64,000 nucleotides of DNA from CP2-2F sp034436355 (GTDB lineage: Bacteria > Chloroflexota > Anaerolineae > Aggregatilineales > UBA2796): positions 1 through 64,000 of the forward strand of contig DAOTVQ010000009.1 in NCBI GenBank assembly GCA_034436355.1, in the 5' to 3' direction. Made by a program: the position numbers and the translations under genes. Of the stretch, positions 1 through 8,066 are shown one piece after another. The notes below the pieces were generated by a model. The model searched no databases, was not told the DNA's origin, and was given only the letters and a program-made list of their open reading frames with translations. Every line of letters starts with the position of its first letter. Position 1 is the first letter of the stretch.

Positions 1-119
1 GAAAGCTAGAGTAGCCCTTACGTAATATGCGCGTCGCACGCTGGTTGAGCATCCCGCGAGGGATGTCTGCCTGAAGCTGCTTTTTTCAGCGTTTCTTGTC
101 ACGGTTCAAGGGTTAAGCC
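1..119. other. left-edge non-coding stretch
   Basis: I see no convincing gene, tRNA or other RNA here. A short hairpin (ATCCC-GCGA-GGGAT, about 51-64) is the only visible structure. The stretch probably belongs to the 3' side of whatever lies left of the window. Confidence 0.4.
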
Positions 120-149
120 AAAACGCACCCAATTACGGGTGCGTTTTTT
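120..149. terminator. bidirectional intrinsic terminator
   Basis: An 11-bp stem (AAAACGCACCC at 120-130 paired with GGGTGCGTTTT at 137-147, loop AATTAC) is followed by six Ts on the plus strand and flanked by four on the minus strand. It lies directly after the stop of the minus-strand ABC operon, and may also end a plus-strand gene outside the window. Confidence 0.8.
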
Positions 150-165
150 GTTGCCTAGCGCCGCT

Positions 166-1026
166 TTAGTTTGCCATCACCGCCAGATAACCATCTTCAA
201 GGCTGGGCGCAAGCGCAGAGCCACCCATCGGGGCATCTGCGCTCACCACACGATACTGCACGCCCTGCTGAAGTTGCAAGGTTGCCACAATGCGCCCTGC
301 GATACTTGGCGGCGCACCTTCTGTGATGACTGACCATACTTTGCCCTGTGCTTGCTCAATAAGGTCATGTGGTGTGCCTTGATAACGCACTGTGCCGCCT
401 GCGATAATGGCAAGCTGATTACAGCTTTGCCCAATGTCTTCAATCACATGGGTAGAGAGAATCACCGCACAGCGGCGCGCAACTTCACCCAACATGGTGC
501 GGACTCGCACGCGCTCCTCAGGATCAAGCCCGACGGTTGGCTCATCCACAATTAGCAGTGTCGGTTCGCCCAATAGTGCTTGAGCAATTCCGACGCGCTG
601 CTGCATCCCGCCTGAGTAAGTTTTTAGGCGGTGATCTGCCACCTTACTCAAGTGAACCAAATCCAAAAGTTCTGCCACTTGGCGGCGGCGTTCTGCTGGC
701 TGCGCGATACCTTTCAGAATAGCGATATAATCGAGGAATTCCCGCGCTGAAAGGTTTGGGTAGAATGCCAAGTGCTGCGGCAGATAACCTAACTGCTGTT
801 TGACTGCCAACTTGCCCGCCGAGGTTGCCAAGTCGTGACCAAAAACTTGCACCCGCCCACTGCTTGGACGTAGCAATCCGGCAAGGATACGCATCAATGT
901 TGTCTTGCCTGCTCCATTCGGACCAAGTAAGCCAAACATACCTGTCCCTTGAATGCTGAGACTCAGATCGTTCAAGGCATGAATGCCACCACGATAAGTC
1001 TTATGCAAATGTTCGATGTGAATCAT
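166..1026 (-). CDS. ABC-2 type transporter, ATP-binding protein
   Basis: 286-residue ATPase subunit of an ABC-2 exporter. Visible motifs are Walker A GPNGAGKT near residue 36, the signature YSGGMQQR, Walker B LLIVDEPTVGLDP and the switch His in ILSTHVIED. The start ATG is preceded by GGGAGA. It is the last gene of a minus-strand operon: sigma factor, membrane protein, permease, permease, ATPase. The two permeases have no ATPase of their own, so this protein presumably powers both as one heterodimeric exporter at the inner membrane. The substrate cannot be told from sequence; ABC-2 exporters move polysaccharides, lipids, peptides or drugs. Confidence 0.93.
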   Translation of the reverse strand: MIHIEHLHKTYRGGIHALNDLSLSIQGTGMFGLLGPNGAGKTTLMRILAGLLRPSSGRVQVFGHDLATSAGKLAVKQQLGYLPQHLAFYPNLSAREFLDYIAILKGIAQPAERRRQVAELLDLVHLSKVADHRLKTYSGGMQQRVGIAQALLGEPTLLIVDEPTVGLDPEERVRVRTMLGEVARRCAVILSTHVIEDIGQSCNQLAIIAGGTVRYQGTPHDLIEQAQGKVWSVITEGAPPSIAGRIVATLQLQQGVQYRVVSADAPMGGSALAPSLEDGYLAVMAN

Positions 1027-1044
1027 TTCATCTATCTCCCGTGC

Positions 1045-1857
1045 TTAGGCGCGTGCGATCTGCCAGCGCCGCCATGCCCAAACGCCCACACCAAGCAGGC
1101 AAATCTCTAAAATACCGATGCTCAACAAGTGGCTGAGCTGCCGCAAAGCATCCCAACCTTGTGTGCCGCCCTGCCCTGCCACGAAATATGCCATGATTGG
1201 AAAGCGCGTTGGATTAAGTGCCATCCATAGAGTGGCTTGGCTCGGATCGCCGCTCACTGCGCCGCCCATATTCAGCAGAATGCCGCTGAGTATCAGCGCG
1301 CCGATCACCAGAACAGCGGCGCGCCGCCGCGTGCTTTGCGTGGCTGCCAGCAGGATGCCAAAGCCACCATTCATCAGTGCCAGAAATGCCACCACCAACC
1401 AAAGCACAGCATGGTTGCTCAGGCTGAGCGTGCCGAGTGCCGCACGCCACAACAACCCGTTGATTAGGGCAGCGAACGCCACCACCAACCAAACACCCAA
1501 CAATGCACCGATCACCTTACCGCTTAGGTAGGCAACCTGCGAAAGGGGCAGTGACTCCAGCAATTCATTCACACCGATCTGTTTATCAAGCGGCACACTC
1601 TCCGCAAGCAAGACCGGCAGCATAAAGCCGATAACCACATACGCTAATGGAAAGGTCAGAAAACCAACCAGTTGCTGCATACTCAGGCTGAGCGTATCTA
1701 CCTCCAAAAGTGCAAGTGCTTCTCGCTCCGAAGCGCTATAGATCAACACGCCCGCATTTGCCATGAGTAGCAGTGATAGCGCGACGACACGCAAACCAAA
1801 ACGCCGCCAATTCATCACAAATTCGTAGCGGATCACACCAAGTAAACGGCTCATCAT
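1045..1857 (-). CDS. ABC-2 type permease
   Basis: 270 residues with about six hydrophobic membrane helices: one near residues 21-41, then a pair of amphipathic/hydrophobic segments, and a final one near 245-265. This is the usual ABC-2 permease layout. The start is the first of two adjacent ATGs, with GGGAG about nine bases upstream. It lies 18 bases ahead of the ATPase gene and 3 bases after the preceding permease, so it is part of the same transcript and probably one half of a heterodimeric membrane channel. Confidence 0.85.
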   Translation of the reverse strand: MMSRLLGVIRYEFVMNWRRFGLRVVALSLLLMANAGVLIYSASEREALALLEVDTLSLSMQQLVGFLTFPLAYVVIGFMLPVLLAESVPLDKQIGVNELLESLPLSQVAYLSGKVIGALLGVWLVVAFAALINGLLWRAALGTLSLSNHAVLWLVVAFLALMNGGFGILLAATQSTRRRAAVLVIGALILSGILLNMGGAVSGDPSQATLWMALNPTRFPIMAYFVAGQGGTQGWDALRQLSHLLSIGILEICLLGVGVWAWRRWQIARA

Positions 1858-1860
1858 CTA

Positions 1861-2748
1861 TCATGCTCCCTTGTGATCGCCTATTAATAAAGTTTCTGCT
1901 TCACGCAGCGGATGAATGACCACGATCAACAGGGTAATGCCAAGAGTGACCAGCAGGGCGCGATTCAAGGCATAGTCGCCTGCACTCAAGTGGCTAGGTG
2001 TCAGATAAACGCCAATGCTCCACCAAAAGGGCTGCACACGCTCCACCAGCGGAATACCGCTCACAGTCTGCGGTAGAAAGGCAGGGATGAAAATGAGCAT
2101 CACAACCCAGACAACAACTGCGATCATCATCCCAAAGGCACCATTTCCTGAACGTAAGGTGCCATACAGTCCCACACCACTCAAAAAGAGTGCCGCTGGC
2201 AGCCAACGCAGCAAGAGTACGCCAAAATCGAGGTGCTGTGGCGCGATCAGGGTTGCCACAACCATCCCAATTAATGCGGCAGCGCCCTGCCCAAACCCAA
2301 TACCTGCCAAGCGCTCTAGCACCAACCACGCCACACCACGCGGACAGGCTAACAACACCTCTAACGACGGCTCATCGGCAGGCACGAAGGCAACGGTTGC
2401 TTGCAGGCTGATCAACAACGGCAATGCCACCGTCAAAACATCCGCGAAAAGCTGCGGTGTTTCGGTTAGCGCGCCTACAGCGATCAGCACCAACCACATA
2501 CAAAGCGCCGCACCTACCCATGTCGGATTCGCCGCCCGCCAAGAAGCACGCCGCGCCCATGCACTTGGTTTGCGAAACAATGCACGCGCCGCCGCCGCCA
2601 CGCCTATCACGGCGATGCTGCCACACAACAGCACACCAATCAGCGCCACAACTTGCGTTAGCTGATGCTCAATAGGCAGCGGCAGCGCATATAAGGCAAC
2701 AAGCAAGGTTGCCAGCAGCAGCCAGCGCACCAGATTACCCGTGTTCAT
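1861..2748 (-). CDS. ABC-2 type permease
   Basis: 295-residue polytopic membrane protein beginning MNTGNLVRWLLLATLL. The frame stays open upstream to 3009, but that part overlaps the previous gene. I chose ATG 2748 because it forms an ATGA overlap with the stop of that gene, the usual sign of translational coupling. About seven hydrophobic segments are visible. Its position between a second permease and the anti-sigma-like gene makes it the partner subunit of the ABC-2 exporter. No substrate-specific motif is recognised. Confidence 0.82.
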   Translation of the reverse strand: MNTGNLVRWLLLATLLVALYALPLPIEHQLTQVVALIGVLLCGSIAVIGVAAAARALFRKPSAWARRASWRAANPTWVGAALCMWLVLIAVGALTETPQLFADVLTVALPLLISLQATVAFVPADEPSLEVLLACPRGVAWLVLERLAGIGFGQGAAALIGMVVATLIAPQHLDFGVLLLRWLPAALFLSGVGLYGTLRSGNGAFGMMIAVVVWVVMLIFIPAFLPQTVSGIPLVERVQPFWWSIGVYLTPSHLSAGDYALNRALLVTLGITLLIVVIHPLREAETLLIGDHKGA

Positions 2749-3560
2749 AGATTGTTCTTTGTGTTCCTTTCCCAAAAACCTGTTAGCCATAGGGCAGCAC
2801 TTGCCAAGAGCAGGCTGCTCAGCAGTAACACCAACCGCCAACTTGGATCGCTTAAGCCGCGCAGCGCCAGCAAGGGATGCTCGCTGTGCCGAAAGATCAG
2901 ATGCACACACCACAAAAGCAGGCTGAAGGCTGCCGCGATCAGTGAGTCTGCGGTGAGGATGCTTAAGAGGAAGGCAAGCGCAGCCAGAAAAGTCATTGGC
3001 GCTAACCATGCCATGATTAGCGCCAGCAACGTGATCTCAGCGCGCAAGGCAGCCAGCAGCAGGCTACCGATCAGGGCGAGAGATAGATTGAAGGCAAAGA
3101 GCAGCGTCAGGCGCGCCAGCAGCAGCAAACGCGCCGATGCCCGCGATGTGGACTCAATTTCCAACATCAGTGCGACACCGCCATCGTAGAGGTAGGCAGC
3201 ACCGGCGGCAGCCACCAACGGCGCACACATCGCAAATAGCCAATCGGTGGGCGAATGTGCAGCAGGCTGCCCAAGCGTCACCACCACACCAAGCGTCATC
3301 ACCAATGTTGAGAGCAACCATAAATCGCGCCCGATCACGCGTAATTGGCTGTAGAGCAGCAGCACGGCATAGCGCCACACTGAAACGCCCTGTCTGGGTG
3401 GCAAATGTGCTGCCAAAGATGCAATCAAGGTTTGAGTTGTTTGTTCACTTGGCGGTGGCACAACTCGCAGGCGGCGCATCAGCGGTAGCAGGGCGTCGGC
3501 GTCTGTTTCGTCTTCTACATCTTCGCGCAGCATTTTGTGTAGATCAGCATCATCAGGCAT
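2745..3560 (-). CDS. putative membrane anti-sigma factor
   Basis: 271 residues: a soluble N-terminal part of about 75 residues (acidic, then basic, with a Pro-rich joint), followed by about six membrane helices. A GAGGAG ribosome site precedes the ATG. It starts 10 bases after the ECF sigma-factor stop, the position normally held by an anti-sigma factor. A cytosolic N-terminus with membrane anchoring fits that role, but I see no zinc-finger (HxxxCxxC) motif. The function is inferred from position; it could instead be a third membrane component of the exporter. Confidence 0.55.
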   Translation of the reverse strand: MPDDADLHKMLREDVEDETDADALLPLMRRLRVVPPPSEQTTQTLIASLAAHLPPRQGVSVWRYAVLLLYSQLRVIGRDLWLLSTLVMTLGVVVTLGQPAAHSPTDWLFAMCAPLVAAAGAAYLYDGGVALMLEIESTSRASARLLLLARLTLLFAFNLSLALIGSLLLAALRAEITLLALIMAWLAPMTFLAALAFLLSILTADSLIAAAFSLLLWCVHLIFRHSEHPLLALRGLSDPSWRLVLLLSSLLLASAALWLTGFWERNTKNNL

Positions 3561-3570
3561 AGGGGACTCC

Positions 3571-4107
3571 TCAAATGTTCTCTAAGTGTTGGCGCAGCGC
3601 CTTCAACGCGAATGAAAGGCGCGATTTAACCGTGCCAACAGGAATCTTGAGCAGATCGGCAATCTCTTGCAGGGATAAGGCTTGGTAATAGCGGAAAATG
3701 ACCACCTCACGCTGATGATCGGGCAAGCACCGCAAGGCAGCCACAACCTGCTGTTCTTCTTCTGCCGCCAACAAGGCTGCATCTGGCGCTTCACCTTCAA
3801 TGAGCGAGACAGCATCAAAGGTAGTGGTTGTGCGGCGTGTTTCAGCGCGGCGGTAATGGTCACGGGCAAGGTTGGTTGCGATGGCATACAGCCATGCCTT
3901 GAAAGGGCGCGGATAGTGGTAACTGCCAATGCGCTGCAAGGCGCGCACAAAAGTTTCCTGTGCTAAGTCCTCGGCAAGGCTGCGGTCTGCGCTGGTCAGG
4001 CGGTAGAGGAAACCGATCAGGGCGGTGTGATGGCGCTGCACCAACACGGCAAGTGCGGCACGGTCGCCGCTTTGCAGGCGTTGGGCAAGGGTTTCGTCGT
4101 TTGGCAC
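3571..4107 (-). CDS. ECF-type RNA polymerase sigma factor
   Basis: 178-residue sigma-70 family protein of the extracytoplasmic-function group. Region 2 is visible as LAEDLAQETFVRAL and FKAWLYAIATNLARDHYRR. Region 4 is visible as LPDHQREVVIFRYYQ followed by the helix-turn-helix LSLQEIADLLKIPVGTVKSR. I start it at GTG 4107 because GGAAAGG lies 11 bases upstream and the protein then has the usual ECF length. The frame is open to 4272, but the added residues look non-coding. It heads an operon with a probable anti-sigma and an ABC-2 exporter, so it likely controls envelope-stress export, including its own operon. Confidence 0.88.
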   Translation of the reverse strand: MPNDETLAQRLQSGDRAALAVLVQRHHTALIGFLYRLTSADRSLAEDLAQETFVRALQRIGSYHYPRPFKAWLYAIATNLARDHYRRAETRRTTTTFDAVSLIEGEAPDAALLAAEEEQQVVAALRCLPDHQREVVIFRYYQALSLQEIADLLKIPVGTVKSRLSFALKALRQHLENI

Positions 4108-4472
4108 GCAGCGCGCATCCTTTCCGTTGGTGTCTTTTCCGTATATACCCTGATACGGCAATCCGAGCGAAAGGTTCACGAAGAAGGTGGGTGGGCAGCT
4201 ATTAATTACTAAACACACAAGCCTGCATTTTTGATACATAATATCAGTCCTAAATCTTATTTTACTGATCACAGTCTTTTAACGCTCTGTTCAACCATGC
4301 TTAAGAATATCTGCCTAATCTCCTAGTTGGCGTTAGCGCTTCTGTGCGCTGCCGCCGCAAAGTTTTCTCCTTGCCATTGGAGGCTTTTATATGCGTTCGT
4401 TTGGTCAAAAGGTGTCCCGTGCGATGTCGCTGTGAAGGTACTGAATGCAGATTACTAATCAACGCCCAACGG
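4108..4472. other. intergenic region between sigma-factor and Fur genes
   Basis: This 365-base AT-rich gap must hold the promoter of the minus-strand sigma operon and the 3' end of the fur-type transcript. A TATTAT on the minus strand near 4237-4242 could be a -10 element, but I cannot pair it with a good -35. I see no gene in it. Confidence 0.4.
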
Positions 4473-4922
4473 CTAACCTTGAACGGTACGCTCGGCTGTG
4501 GCACACCGCGCACACTGCCCATAAATTGCCATATGATCAATGCGTGCGGCGAAATGAAAATCACGCTGCAATGCCTCGCGCAGGCCTGCTAGATAGCTAT
4601 CATCCAACGTGAGGATGTCACCACAGGTTAGGCAGATCAGGTGATGATGGCGCGGCGTGTGCAGCAAACTGTAGACGATGCCCAGCGCGCCCATATCCGT
4701 TTGGGAAGCAAGCCCGACTTTTTTCAGCCATTCCAAAATGCGGTAAATCGTCGTCTCGGACAGGTGCAGCCCTTGATGGTGAGCGATCCACTGCTGCGCC
4801 GCCTGAATCGTTTGGTGATCAGGGTTGGCAGCCAGAGCCGCGATCACGGCACGGCGCTGAATGGTGAGCCGCTCACCGGCGGCACGCAACCGATCTAGAA
4901 TCTCATCATGCAGTTTGGGCAT
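4473..4922 (-). CDS. Fur-family metal-responsive repressor
   Basis: 149 residues with the Fur layout. The N-terminal winged helix contains SETTIYRILEWLKKVGL, the recognition helix typical of the family. The C-terminal dimerisation domain has the metal-ligand block HHHLICLTCG and a second CxxC (CARC) that together make the structural zinc site. AGAGGA precedes the ATG. It is divergent from the cobalt/nickel importer genes with a perfect palindrome between them, so its most likely job is metal-dependent repression of that importer. Whether it senses Co, Ni, Zn or Fe cannot be read from the sequence. Confidence 0.9.
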   Translation of the reverse strand: MPKLHDEILDRLRAAGERLTIQRRAVIAALAANPDHQTIQAAQQWIAHHQGLHLSETTIYRILEWLKKVGLASQTDMGALGIVYSLLHTPRHHHLICLTCGDILTLDDSYLAGLREALQRDFHFAARIDHMAIYGQCARCATAERTVQG

Positions 4923-4931
4923 GGCATCCTC

Positions 4932-4959
4932 TTGCAGCAGCTTTTGCTGATGCTATAAT
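4932..4959 (+). promoter_or_regulatory. candidate promoter of the cobalt/nickel importer operon
   Basis: A consensus -10 TATAAT (4954-4959) is preceded at 16 bases by TTGCAG (4932-4937). The predicted start of transcription, about 4966, falls just before the palindrome at 4970, which would suit repression by a bound regulator. Confidence 0.6.
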
Positions 4960-4969
4960 GTCTAGCCTA

Positions 4970-4985
4970 ATGTAAGATTTTACAT
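4970..4985. promoter_or_regulatory. Fur-type operator palindrome
   Basis: ATGTAA-GATT-TTACAT is a perfect inverted repeat in the gap between the divergent Fur-family gene and the CbiMN gene. It lies a few bases after the predicted transcription start of the importer. Its size and AT-rich half-sites resemble operators of Fur-family regulators such as Zur or Nur. Binding by the adjacent regulator is inferred. Confidence 0.65.
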
Positions 4986-5051
4986 CTGAATTTTTTTACG
5001 TCTATAGCGCAACGCGGTGCAGCGTTGTGGTACACAGAAAAGGTTATCTTG

Positions 5052-6017
5052 ATGTTTCCCCCAGTGCTTGCTTTACACATTCCTGATGGTTTTCTCTCGA
5101 TACCCGTTGCCTTAGTGGGTTGGGTTGCCCTCATCGTGATGGTTGTGTTTGCGCTTCGGCAAACGCGCCAGCAGCTTAATGATCAGCAAATTCCGCTCTT
5201 AGGCGTGCTGGCAGCCTTTGTGTTCGCGGCGCAGATGATCAATTTTCCAGTGGCAGGTGGCACCTCAGGGCATTTGATCGGTGGCGCGTTGATCGCCATC
5301 CTCATCGGTCCGTGGGCTTCAGTGTTGGTCATGACCAGCGTTTTGGCAGTGCAGTCCCTGCTCTTTCAGGATGGCGGACTGTTGGCAATCGGCTTTAATG
5401 CCTTCAACATGGGCGTGATTGCCGCCTTTGTTGGCTATGCTGCCTATGTTATGGTGCGGCGCCTGCTTGGGAACACCCGCCTCAGTCAGCTTATTGGCGC
5501 GGCAGTGGCGGCTTGGTTGAGCGTCATTGCGGCGGCGGCTGCCACAGCACTAGAACTCGCCCTCTCAGAGACTGCCGCATTGGCGGTTGTCCTGCCGGCG
5601 ATGCTCGGCGTCCATGTGCTGATCGGAATTGGTGAGGCGCTGATCACGGTTGCCGCGCTCGCCTTCATCCAACAAGTGCGCCCTGATCTGATGCAAAACG
5701 CAGAACGGCAAGCCGCTGGCGGCAGTGGTTGGATCGCAGTCGGATTGTTGCTTGCCCGAGCCGTTACCTTTATTGCGCCCTTGGCAGACCCTAATCCGGA
5801 TGGGCTGGAGCGTGTGGCGGAAGATCAGGGCTTCATCGCAGCAGCGCAGGAAGCACCCTACACCATCCTTCCCGATTATACGGTGCCGTTCGTTGAGGAT
5901 AAAACTGCCTCAACCATTTTGGCAGGTATTTTCGGCGCGTTAGTCGTAGCAGGCGTCAGTTATGGCGCTTCTCGGCTTACACAAAGGCGATCTGCCGATG
6001 ATAACCAGCCGTCTTAA
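5052..6017 (+). CDS. cbiM: cobalt/nickel ECF importer, fused CbiM-CbiN substrate-specificity protein
   Basis: 321-residue membrane protein. The N-terminal CbiM/NikM part carries HIPDGF and about seven membrane helices. Near residues 240-255 is a PNPDGLERVA block, the PDGLE signature of CbiN-like proteins, followed by a last helix near 285-305, so it is a CbiM-CbiN fusion. The start at ATG 5052 is supported by AAAGG 8 bases upstream. In characterised CbiM proteins the metal is bound by Met1-His2; here the His is residue 9, so a cleaved N-terminus or altered ligand set is likely. First gene of the importer operon. Confidence 0.9.
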   Translation: MFPPVLALHIPDGFLSIPVALVGWVALIVMVVFALRQTRQQLNDQQIPLLGVLAAFVFAAQMINFPVAGGTSGHLIGGALIAILIGPWASVLVMTSVLAVQSLLFQDGGLLAIGFNAFNMGVIAAFVGYAAYVMVRRLLGNTRLSQLIGAAVAAWLSVIAAAAATALELALSETAALAVVLPAMLGVHVLIGIGEALITVAALAFIQQVRPDLMQNAERQAAGGSGWIAVGLLLARAVTFIAPLADPNPDGLERVAEDQGFIAAAQEAPYTILPDYTVPFVEDKTASTILAGIFGALVVAGVSYGASRLTQRRSADDNQPS

Positions 6018-6036
6018 ATACGGATAGATTCACCAC

Positions 6037-6822
6037 ATGACGCTTACGCCACAAGCAGAGATCAGCCGTGCAGCGGAGTCGCCACTGCACACCTTTGATC
6101 CGCGCCTGAAGCTGATCACAGCTCTGCTGTTGATCATCGGCATCTTGCTAACGCCTGATAGCGCTTATCCCGCTTATCCGCTGCTTTGGGCGCTGCTTGC
6201 CAGCTTGGGCGCGTTCGGTCAAATTGGCGCGTGGCGCTTAGCGCGCAGCGGCGCGGTTGCCCTGCCCTTTGCCTTGGCAGGGCTAACGCTGCTGTTCAGC
6301 ACACACGGCACACCGCTGCTCACTTTAGGCACACTCTCAGTCAGCGATGCCGGCTTGGTGCGTTTTGTGGGCATCCTGCTCAAAACGTGGCTGGCGGCAC
6401 AGGTTTCCGCGCTGCTGATCATGACCACATCGTTTGCCGACCTATTGTGGGCGTTGCAGTGGTGGCGAATGCCCGCGCCGTTGGTGCAGATCATAGCCAT
6501 GCTCTATCGCTACTTATTCACCCTGCAAGAGGAAGCAAGGCGGCTTCAGGCAGCGCGGGCAGCGCGCAGTGCCAGCCTGCACGGGCAGCGATCAGGTGGC
6601 AGCCTAATGTGGCGGGCGCGTGTGGCGGGCAGCATGATCGGCAATCTGTTTCTGAGGAGTCTTGAACGCAGTGAGCGTATTTACGCGGCGATGAAAGCAC
6701 GCGGCTTTAACGGGCAGCTTCATATGATTCATGCCGCGCCGCTGCGTTGGCAATCTGTGCTGATCGGTTCGCTGCCCGTTGTTATACTGGTCGTGATTCA
6801 ACTTGTGGCACGGTTGTGGTAG
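6037..6822 (+). CDS. cbiQ: cobalt/nickel ECF importer, transmembrane coupling protein CbiQ
   Basis: 261 residues with about five membrane helices and a cytoplasmic region between the last two. That region contains the two short Ala-Arg-containing coupling helices of T-components, here around AARSASL and ERIYAAMKARGFNG. It passes ATP-driven movement from CbiO to the substrate-binding CbiMN. It sits 19 bases after cbiMN, and the following ATPase begins close to its stop, so all three are co-transcribed. Confidence 0.9.
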   Translation: MTLTPQAEISRAAESPLHTFDPRLKLITALLLIIGILLTPDSAYPAYPLLWALLASLGAFGQIGAWRLARSGAVALPFALAGLTLLFSTHGTPLLTLGTLSVSDAGLVRFVGILLKTWLAAQVSALLIMTTSFADLLWALQWWRMPAPLVQIIAMLYRYLFTLQEEARRLQAARAARSASLHGQRSGGSLMWRARVAGSMIGNLFLRSLERSERIYAAMKARGFNGQLHMIHAAPLRWQSVLIGSLPVVILVVIQLVARLW

Positions 6823-6841
6823 TGGCGGAAAAGCAGGACTC

Positions 6842-7558
6842 GTGATCAGGCTTGAAAATGTTTCCTACCGTTATGCGGATGGCAAAGTTGCGCTTACGGA
6901 TGTTTCTTTCCACATTCAGAACGGCGAAAAAGTCGGGATCGTTGGACCGAACGGGGCGGGTAAATCTACCCTGCTGCTGCTGCTGAACGGCGTGCTACGG
7001 ACGACTCAGGGGCGCATTTGGATTAATGGGCAGCACCTCACCGATCAAACACTGGGGCAGATTCGGGCTTGGGTAGGGCTTGTCTTTCAGAATCCTGATG
7101 ATCAGCTTTTTTCCACAACGGTTTATGAGGATGTGGCGTTTGGGGCGGTGCATATGGGCTTGCCTGAACATGAGGTGCGCCGCCGTGTGGCTGAAGCACT
7201 GCAACGCGTTGGGCTGCCGCACGCGGCAAAGCGCATTAGTTATCACCTAAGCGGCGGCGAAAAAAAGCGCGTTGCGCTGGCAACCGTGCTGGCGATGCAG
7301 CCGACAATCCTTGCCCTTGATGAGCCATCCGCCGGGCTTGATCCGCGTGGGCGGCGCGAACTGATTAACCTGCTGCGCGCCTTCCAAGCGGAAACACTTC
7401 TCATCAGCACCCATGATATGCGCCTTGCCTATCAGCTCTGCACGCGCATCCTGATCCTTGATAATGGGCAGATCGCCGCTGAAGGATCAGCCAAGCACTT
7501 GCTGACCGATGCAGCATTGATGGAAAAGCACGGGCTAGAAACCATAGACGCCCTCTAA
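6842..7558 (+). CDS. cbiO: cobalt/nickel ECF importer, ATPase CbiO
   Basis: 238-residue ABC ATPase starting VIRLENVSYRYADG, the usual N-terminus of CbiO. Motifs: Walker A GPNGAGKS, Q-loop FQNPDDQLF, signature LSGGEKKR, Walker B ILALDEPSAGLDP and the switch His in LISTHDM. I chose GTG 6842 because the family N-terminus begins there; an in-frame TTG at 6803 overlapping cbiQ is possible, as the ribosome site is poor for either. It energises the CbiMN-CbiQ importer. Third and last gene of the operon. Confidence 0.9.
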   Translation: MIRLENVSYRYADGKVALTDVSFHIQNGEKVGIVGPNGAGKSTLLLLLNGVLRTTQGRIWINGQHLTDQTLGQIRAWVGLVFQNPDDQLFSTTVYEDVAFGAVHMGLPEHEVRRRVAEALQRVGLPHAAKRISYHLSGGEKKRVALATVLAMQPTILALDEPSAGLDPRGRRELINLLRAFQAETLLISTHDMRLAYQLCTRILILDNGQIAAEGSAKHLLTDAALMEKHGLETIDAL

Positions 7559-7649
7559 GAACGACCACAAACACATCAATTTTCCCCATCAGCACACGGC
7601 AAACCAACTTGCACGCTGCTTTGTGTTGCATTTCCTCAATATTGTGCTA

Positions 7650-7679
7650 TTGACAATACTGTGCGCCGTATAGTATAGT
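7650..7679 (+). promoter_or_regulatory. promoter of the PadR operon
   Basis: A consensus -35 TTGACA (7650-7655) is followed after 18 bases by TATAGT (7674-7679). The predicted start falls inside the inverted repeat just downstream. Confidence 0.7.
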
Positions 7680-7681
7680 GA

Positions 7682-7700
7682 TACTGTGTGACAAACAGTA
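7682..7700. promoter_or_regulatory. candidate PadR operator
   Basis: TACTGT-GTGACAA-ACAGTA is a 6-bp inverted repeat with a 7-base spacer, directly after the -10 element and 18 bases before the PadR start codon. A further ATACTGT half-site lies at 7656-7662 between -35 and -10. The arrangement fits autorepression, as known for PadR-type regulators such as LmrR. Confidence 0.6.
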
Positions 7701-7718
7701 CGATAGGACGCACAGCCT

Positions 7719-8066
7719 ATGACAGAGCCAAACGAGCTGATCAACGCCTTCCGCCTAGAGCTGCGGCGCGGCGTGCTGGTCTTGGCTGTCCTCAGCCAGA
7801 TGGCTACCGCCCGTTACGGTTACAACCTCATCCAACGCTTTGCTGAGCAAGGCTTGCCCATTGAAGAAGGCACGCTTTACCCACTGCTGCGGCGTTTGGA
7901 GAAGCAAGGCTTGCTGGAGAGCGTGTGGGAAGTGACTGAAGCACGCCCACGTAAGTACTACCGCATCAGCGCGCTAGGGCGCGAGGTGCTGAACAGCCTG
8001 AAGGCAGAATGGCTGGAGACAGTCGAGATTATGCGCGGCATTTTTGGGGGAGAAAACGATGACTGA
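7719..8066 (+). CDS. PadR-family transcriptional regulator
   Basis: 115-residue winged-helix protein. ELRRGVLVLAVLSQ, YGYNLIQRFAEQGLPIEEGTLYPLLRRLEKQGLLES and RKYYRISALGREVL are the expected helices and wing of the short (subfamily 2) PadR proteins. AGGA lies about 10 bases before the ATG. It shares an 8-base overlap with the next gene, a HAAS-domain membrane protein. PadR-HAAS pairs are common, with the PadR protein repressing its own operon. The effector is unknown. Confidence 0.93.
   Translation: MTEPNELINAFRLELRRGVLVLAVLSQMATARYGYNLIQRFAEQGLPIEEGTLYPLLRRLEKQGLLESVWEVTEARPRKYYRISALGREVLNSLKAEWLETVEIMRGIFGGENDD

Noticed and set aside
1..119. A possible tRNA, tmRNA or other RNA gene at the left edge.
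   Set aside because: Only one short hairpin is visible; no cloverleaf or conserved TpsiC-like stretch fits.
2015..2665. A 216-codon plus-strand open frame.
   Set aside because: It is a shadow of the ABC-2 permease, very rich in Thr, Pro and Ala.
4108..4272. N-terminal extension of the ECF sigma factor.
   Set aside because: The added residues do not look like sigma sequence, and a GTG with good ribosome site lies at 4107.
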